DNA from: Oscillospiraceae bacterium
GTDB taxonomy: Bacteria; Bacillota; Clostridia; Oscillospirales; Oscillospiraceae
Direction: 5' to 3'
NCBI GenBank assembly: GCA_015067525.1
Contig: SVMH01000002.1
Location: 25,080 to 89,079 of the forward strand
Length of the DNA: 64,000 nucleotides
A program made the translations under genes and the position numbers. Each line of letters begins with the position of its first letter. Within the stretch, counting starts at the first letter, position 1. Positions 59,316 to 64,000 of this stretch are shown piece after piece. The notes under the pieces were generated by a model. It saw nothing but the letters and a program-made list of their open reading frames with translations, searched no databases and was not told where the DNA came from.

Positions 59316-60584
59316 TCACCCCGCGGGATCAAATAGTGAAAGCTGCTGCATCTGTGAAGCGGGAAGGAGACCTCGCTCAATATCCTCCATTTGGCGAACG
59401 ATGGTAGCGGCGGAGAACCGGAGTCCTTCGCGGACGCGTCCACCGCAGGTGATGAAAAACTGTGCCCGCTTCACCACGACGCCCAGCTTCTTCAAATCTT
59501 CAAACCGCAGCGTTCCCGTGCGTCTGGCGGAGATGATACGCTTGGCACTGGTGGGGCCGATGCCGGGCACCCGCAGCAACGTTTCGTAGTCCGCGCGCAT
59601 GATTTCAACAGGGAAGTGATTCAGATGGCCGATGGCCCAATTGCACTTGGGATCGATCAGCGGATTGAAGTCCGGGTGCTCTTCATCCAGCAGCTCCTCT
59701 GCTCGGAAACCGTAGAAACGCAGCAGCCAGTCCGCCTGATACAGCCGGTGCTCGCGCAGCAGCGGCGGCTTGGTGTCTATGCTGGGGAGCAAAGAGTGCT
59801 CCACTACCGGCACATAGGCGGAGTAGAACACTCGTTTCAACTGATATTGGTCGTACAGCGACTGGGTCAGATGCAGGATGTGCCGGTCCGTATCTCGGGT
59901 AGCGCCGACAATGAGCTGCGTGCTCTGTCCGGCCGGAGCAAAGACGGGCGCGTGTTTGTATTTCACGAGCTCCGCCTTGCTCTGACGGGCCTGATCGCGG
60001 ATCTGGCCCATGGGGCGAAGAATAGCCTGCTTCGTCTTATCCGGCGCCAGCATCTGAAGGCCTGCCTGTGAGGGCAGCTCAATGTTGACGCTGAGCCGGT
60101 CCGCCAGCAACCCTAACTGCTGCACCAGTTCCGGCGCAGAACCGGGGATGGCCTTGGCGTGGATGTATCCGTTAAAGCCATAGTCCTGCCGCAGGATACG
60201 CAGCGCATGGATCATCTGTTCCATGGTATAGTCCGGACTGCGCAGCACACCGGAAGAGAGGAAGAGTCCCTCAATATAATTGCGGCGGTAGAACTGGATC
60301 GTCAGTTCAGCCAGTTCCTTGGGCGTAAACGCAGCGCGGCGCGTATCGTTGGAACGGCGGTTGACGCAGTACTTGCAATCGTACACGCAGCAGTTGGTCA
60401 TCAGCACCTTCAGCAGCGTAATACAGCGCCCATCCGCCGAAAAGCTGTGGCAGCAGCCGGCGATAGAGGAAGTGGTATTACCGATTTTGCCGGGCTGAAA
60501 GCCGCGGCGCACACCGCTGGACGTACAGGCTGCGTCGTACTTGGCTGCATCTGACAGGATCGTCAGCTTATCCAGCAGCTCCAT
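59316..60584 (-). CDS. Putative DNA modification/repair radical SAM protein (TIGR03916-type)
   Basis: Radical SAM 'CCVYDCKYCVNRR' (CxxxCxxC) and C-terminal HhH 'LLRVPGIGPTSAKRIISARRTG'. Confidence 0.9.
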   Translation of the reverse strand: MELLDKLTILSDAAKYDAACTSSGVRRGFQPGKIGNTTSSIAGCCHSFSADGRCITLLKVLMTNCCVYDCKYCVNRRSNDTRRAAFTPKELAELTIQFYRRNYIEGLFLSSGVLRSPDYTMEQMIHALRILRQDYGFNGYIHAKAIPGSAPELVQQLGLLADRLSVNIELPSQAGLQMLAPDKTKQAILRPMGQIRDQARQSKAELVKYKHAPVFAPAGQSTQLIVGATRDTDRHILHLTQSLYDQYQLKRVFYSAYVPVVEHSLLPSIDTKPPLLREHRLYQADWLLRFYGFRAEELLDEEHPDFNPLIDPKCNWAIGHLNHFPVEIMRADYETLLRVPGIGPTSAKRIISARRTGTLRFEDLKKLGVVVKRAQFFITCGGRVREGLRFSAATIVRQMEDIERGLLPASQMQQLSLFDPAG

Positions 60585-60591
60585 ATCTATG

Positions 60592-60699
60592 TCAGGCGGC
60601 GCGGCGGGAAGTATGTTCCATCCGCTCGAACAGGCGCATCAGATTCACGGCAACAGAACCGGCACCCAGCAAAGTGATCAGCAAACCGAAAGTCGTCAT
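60592..60699 (-). CDS. 35-aa single-TM peptide in front of the radical SAM gene
   Basis: MTTFGLLITLLGAGSVAVNLMRLFERMEHTSRRAA; SD GGAGGT 9 nt upstream of ATG; LexA-like boxes upstream. Confidence 0.6.
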   Translation of the reverse strand: MTTFGLLITLLGAGSVAVNLMRLFERMEHTSRRAA

Positions 60700-60715
60700 G
60701 ATAAGTACCTCCTAT

Positions 60716-60787
60716 GGAACTTTTGTTCTATATGCATTATAAATCGAACAACTGTTCTTGTCAATAGAAAATCGAACAAAAATTCGA
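60716..60787. promoter_or_regulatory. Three LexA/DinR-like operator boxes
   Basis: GGAACTTTTGTTCT (60716-60729), CGAACAACTGTTCT (60745-60758), CGAACAAAAATTCG (60773-60786), matching the Gram-positive SOS box core GAAC-N4-GTTC (third box has one mismatch). Confidence 0.8.
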
Positions 60788-60863
60788 TTTATTTTTAGCG
60801 GTAGTTGACCGAAGGGGAAATCTGTATTAAAATAGGTGCAAGCAAAGAAAAAGAGAGGCAGCT

Positions 60864-63293
60864 ATGAACGACTTGCAGAAACGTTTTATCAAGGCGCGCC
60901 GTCAGGCGATCGCTTTGGAATACAGTCATTTGAACCCTCGGCAGCGCGAAGGCGTACTGGCAACAGAGGGGCCGCTGCTGCTGCTTGCCGGTGCAGGCAG
61001 CGGTAAGACCACGGTGCTCATCAACCGCGTGGCAAACCTCCTGCGCTACGGCCGCGGCAGCGACTGTGAGGAGATCCCCATGCCCATCACCATCGATGAG
61101 GTGGAGTTTCTCGAACAGTATGTGCAGCAGCCCGATCCGGAGCATAAGCCACTGGCGCAGTATTTGTGCGCAGTAGAGCCGGCGCGGCCTTGGGAGGTGC
61201 TGGCCATCACCTTCACCAACAAGGCGGCAGGGGAGCTGAAGGAGCGTCTGGAACGCATGCTGGGCGAGGATGCCCGCGACGTGTGGGCCGCTACGTTCCA
61301 CTCCGCCTGCGTGCGGATCCTGCGGCGGGACATTGACAAGATCGGCTTTGACCGCAGCTTTACCATCTACGACACCGATGACAGCAAGCGCGTCATCAAG
61401 GATGTGCTGAAGGAGCTGAATCTGGACGAGAAGTCTTTCCCGGTACGGGAGGTGCTGTCGGTCATCTCCGGCGCCAAGGACAAGATGCAGTCCGTCAGCG
61501 AGTTTACTGCGCAGGCAGAGAGCAAGGGCGACTGGCGCAAGACGCGCATTGCCAAGGTCTACGCCATGTACAACCGACGCCTGCGGGACGCCAATGCGCT
61601 GGATTTTGACGATATCATTCTCCACACGGTGCATCTGCTGCAGGAGAGCCGCGAAACGCTGGAGTATTATCGCAATAAGTTCCGTTATATCTTGATTGAC
61701 GAGTATCAGGATACCAACCAGATGCAGTATATGCTGGCCAGTCTCCTGGCCGGTGGACACGGCAACATCTGTGTGGTGGGTGACGACGACCAGAGCATTT
61801 ACCGTTTCCGCGGCGCCGATATCGGCAATATCCTCAGCTTTGAAAAGCAGTACCGCAAAGCTCGTGTGATCCGTCTGGAGCAGAACTACCGCAGCACCCA
61901 GAACATTCTGGACGCGGCCAACGCGGTGATCCGCAACAATCAGGGCCGCAAGGGAAAAACGCTGTGGACAGAGAATGGCAGCGGCGATGTGGTAACCATC
62001 AAGACAGCCTTCAATGAAGGTGACGAGGCCAACTTCGTGGTGGGGCAGATCATGATGAACTACAATCGCGGTGCCAACTGGCGGGATCACGCTGTTTTGT
62101 ACCGCACCAACGCACAGTCCAACGCACTGGAATATGCGTTCAAGCGCAACGGCGTGCCCTACAAGGTTATCGGCGGCATGAAGTTCTTTGACCGTGCCGA
62201 AGTCAAGGACATGCTGGCGTATCTTTGCGTGATCAACAACCCCGCAGATGACCTGCGCCTGCGCCGCATCATCAATGTGCCTTCCCGTAAGATCGGCGCG
62301 GCCACCATTGACAAGGCGCAAAGCCTGGCTATGTCCTACGGCGTGCCATTGTACGATATTCTCCGCAAGGCGGACAGCTATCCGGAACTGAAGGCAAGCG
62401 CTGCAAAGCTAATTGCCTTTACAGATACGATCGTGGAAATGCAGCGTGTGGGCCAGAGTATGGGGCTGGTGGAGTTCTACGAATATGTCTGCCAGCGCAC
62501 CGGCTATGTACAGGCGCTGCAGGATAAGGACGATATGGAGAGCCGCGGCCGTCTGGAGAACGTGCAGGAGCTTGCGTCCAGCATTCTGGCCTTTCTGGAG
62601 AACGATCCGGAGAATCCGACGCTCTCCGGCTTTCTGGACGAGGTGGCCCTCTACACGGATCTGGACAGCCAGAGCGACGCGGATAACTGCGTGACCATGA
62701 TGACCATGCACAGCGCCAAGGGACTGGAGTTCCCGCAGGTGTTTGTGGTAGGCATGGAGGAGGGGCTTTTCCCGGGAAATCGCGCCATGGGCGACCCGGA
62801 GGAGATGGAAGAAGAACGGCGCCTTTGCTACGTGGCCATGACCCGCGCTAAGGAGAAGCTGACCATGACCAACGCCCGTCAGCGCACGCTGTACGGCCGC
62901 ACCACGCCGGCTGCAGCCTCCCGCTTTCTCAATGAGATTCCGGAAGCCAACCGTGAATGGCTCAGTAAACCCGAGCCCCGTCCCGCGCCGAGCCGCTGGG
63001 ATGACTGGTCCGACGACGGCAGCACAGTCAGCTATGTACCCACGCAGCCTGCGGCCAACGTGCCCAAGAAGCCCATGGCGGAGGCGGGCGGTGTGCGCCG
63101 GAGTGCTGCATCTTCCGCGCCGCTGATGAAGCTGCAGCCCGGCGAAAGCGTCAGTCATGACGCGTTCGGCAAGGGTATGGTGCTCAGTGTGAGGCCTATG
63201 GGCAACGACGCCCTGATCGAGGTGGCCTTTGACAAGGTAGGTACCAAGAAGCTGATGCTCAAGGCGGCAGGCAGCCATTTGACAAAGATGTAA
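60864..63293 (+). CDS. pcrA: UvrD/PcrA-family DNA helicase
   Basis: 'LNPRQREGVLATEGPLLLLAGAGSGKTTVLINRV', 'VVGDDDQSIYRFRGADIGNIL', 'TMHSAKGLEFPQVFVVGMEEGLFP'. Confidence 0.97.
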   Translation: MNDLQKRFIKARRQAIALEYSHLNPRQREGVLATEGPLLLLAGAGSGKTTVLINRVANLLRYGRGSDCEEIPMPITIDEVEFLEQYVQQPDPEHKPLAQYLCAVEPARPWEVLAITFTNKAAGELKERLERMLGEDARDVWAATFHSACVRILRRDIDKIGFDRSFTIYDTDDSKRVIKDVLKELNLDEKSFPVREVLSVISGAKDKMQSVSEFTAQAESKGDWRKTRIAKVYAMYNRRLRDANALDFDDIILHTVHLLQESRETLEYYRNKFRYILIDEYQDTNQMQYMLASLLAGGHGNICVVGDDDQSIYRFRGADIGNILSFEKQYRKARVIRLEQNYRSTQNILDAANAVIRNNQGRKGKTLWTENGSGDVVTIKTAFNEGDEANFVVGQIMMNYNRGANWRDHAVLYRTNAQSNALEYAFKRNGVPYKVIGGMKFFDRAEVKDMLAYLCVINNPADDLRLRRIINVPSRKIGAATIDKAQSLAMSYGVPLYDILRKADSYPELKASAAKLIAFTDTIVEMQRVGQSMGLVEFYEYVCQRTGYVQALQDKDDMESRGRLENVQELASSILAFLENDPENPTLSGFLDEVALYTDLDSQSDADNCVTMMTMHSAKGLEFPQVFVVGMEEGLFPGNRAMGDPEEMEEERRLCYVAMTRAKEKLTMTNARQRTLYGRTTPAAASRFLNEIPEANREWLSKPEPRPAPSRWDDWSDDGSTVSYVPTQPAANVPKKPMAEAGGVRRSAASSAPLMKLQPGESVSHDAFGKGMVLSVRPMGNDALIEVAFDKVGTKKLMLKAAGSHLTKM

Positions 63294-63328
63294 AGGGAAT
63301 ACACTACACAGATCGCTGAGGGAATAAA

Positions 63329-63697
63329 ATGTTTGAATTGATGTTTAACGTGATGGGCGTTGTTGTTCCGTTGATGTCGATTGCGATTTTCGGCCTTGCC
63401 TTTTTCATGATTTTCAGAGGGTTGAAGCAAGAACGGAGCAATGACCGCTCGCCCCGTCTGACGGTGGAAGCGCGGGTGATCGGCAAGCGCACGCAAATGG
63501 GCCATAATCGCCATTCCAACAGCAGCATGAGCCACGGCTATACCCGCTATTTTGTTACCTTCGAGGTGGCCAGCGGTGACCGGATGGAGCTGATGGTGCC
63601 GGGCTCTGAGTCCGGACTGATGGTAGAGGGGGATTTCGGCGATCTGACGTTTCAGGGAACGAGATTCCTTTCTTTCGACCGAAAGATGCCGGAATGA
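63329..63697 (+). CDS. DUF2500-type small membrane-anchored protein
   Basis: N-terminal TM then 'LTVEARVIGKRTQMGHNRH...YTRYFVTFEVASGDRMELMVPGSESGLMVEGDFGDLTFQGTRFLSFDR'. Confidence 0.8.
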   Translation: MFELMFNVMGVVVPLMSIAIFGLAFFMIFRGLKQERSNDRSPRLTVEARVIGKRTQMGHNRHSNSSMSHGYTRYFVTFEVASGDRMELMVPGSESGLMVEGDFGDLTFQGTRFLSFDRKMPE

Positions 63698-63735
63698 GAA
63701 AAACCCGACTTTGCAGATGCAAAGTCGGGTTTTCT
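63698..63735 (+). terminator. Rho-independent terminator
   Basis: AAAACCCGACTTTGC-AGAT-GCAAAGTCGGGTTTT. Confidence 0.88.
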
Positions 63736-63748
63736 GATACCAATGTAA

Positions 63749-63779
63749 AAAGCCCTGTGCAATGCACAGGGCTCTTGCT
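63749..63779 (-). terminator. Terminator of rpmB
   Basis: Minus strand: AGAGCCCTGTGCATTGCACAGGGCTTTTT. Confidence 0.85.
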
Positions 63780-63788
63780 TGTCCAAGG

Positions 63789-63977
63789 TTAGATCGCTCT
63801 GGTAACTTTACCGGAACGCAGACACCGGGTACAAACATACACATGGCGGGGCGTGCCATTGATCATTGCCTTAACGCGCTTGACATTGGGCTTCCAGGGA
63901 CGATTGGAACGTCTGTGGGAATGGGAAACCTTGATACCGAAGGTTACGCCCTTGTCGCAGAATTCGCACTTAGCCAT
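63789..63977 (-). CDS. rpmB: 50S ribosomal protein L28
   Basis: 'MAKCEFCDKGVTFGIKVSHSHRRSNRPWKPNVKRVKAMINGTPRHVYVCTRCLRSGKV'. Confidence 0.97.
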   Translation of the reverse strand: MAKCEFCDKGVTFGIKVSHSHRRSNRPWKPNVKRVKAMINGTPRHVYVCTRCLRSGKVTRAI

Positions 63978-64000
63978 CCGTTGCACCTCCTTGCTGTGAC

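Noticed and set aside
1-64000. CRISPR arrays, prophage, integrons, transposons, tRNA genes
   Set aside because: Looked for repeats, integrase/transposase motifs and tRNA-like 3' ends by eye; none seen. A tRNAscan or ISfinder run would be needed to be certain.

Overview
64-kb chromosomal window from a spore-forming, high-GC Clostridia (gut Oscillospiraceae/Ruminococcaceae-like; lineage is inferred from gene content only). Most of it is core genome: purD(3' end)-purL, fhs behind a ZTP-type riboswitch, cdaA-cdaR, remA-gmk-rpoZ-priA-def-fmt-rsmB-rlmN-prpC-prkC-rsgA, ispD-ispF, murD, ligA, valS behind a T-box, spoIIAA-AB-sigF, pcrA, rpmB and rnpB. No CRISPR array, tRNA, rRNA operon, prophage or transposon was recognised. 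Items most worth a second look: (1) a translationally coupled three-gene cluster (10187-17153) encoding a ~1562-aa multidomain protein (HD + HEAT-like + NadD/CoaD-type nucleotidylyltransferase + PRTase-like), an LDH-fold protein and a flavodoxin-like protein, which is the best candidate for an undescribed system; (2) a GH13 / lipoprotein-barnase / barstar overlapping cassette; (3) an internally deleted fhs relic just upstream of intact fhs; (4) an SOS-type promoter region with three LexA/DinR-like boxes between pcrA and a 35-aa membrane peptide / radical-SAM / DUF4130 unit; (5) a 24-aa SpoVM homologue missed by the ORF track, next to SipL; (6) a LarA-family nickel racemase homologue next to a glycerate kinase. 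All family calls were made by eye from sequence motifs; no database search was run.
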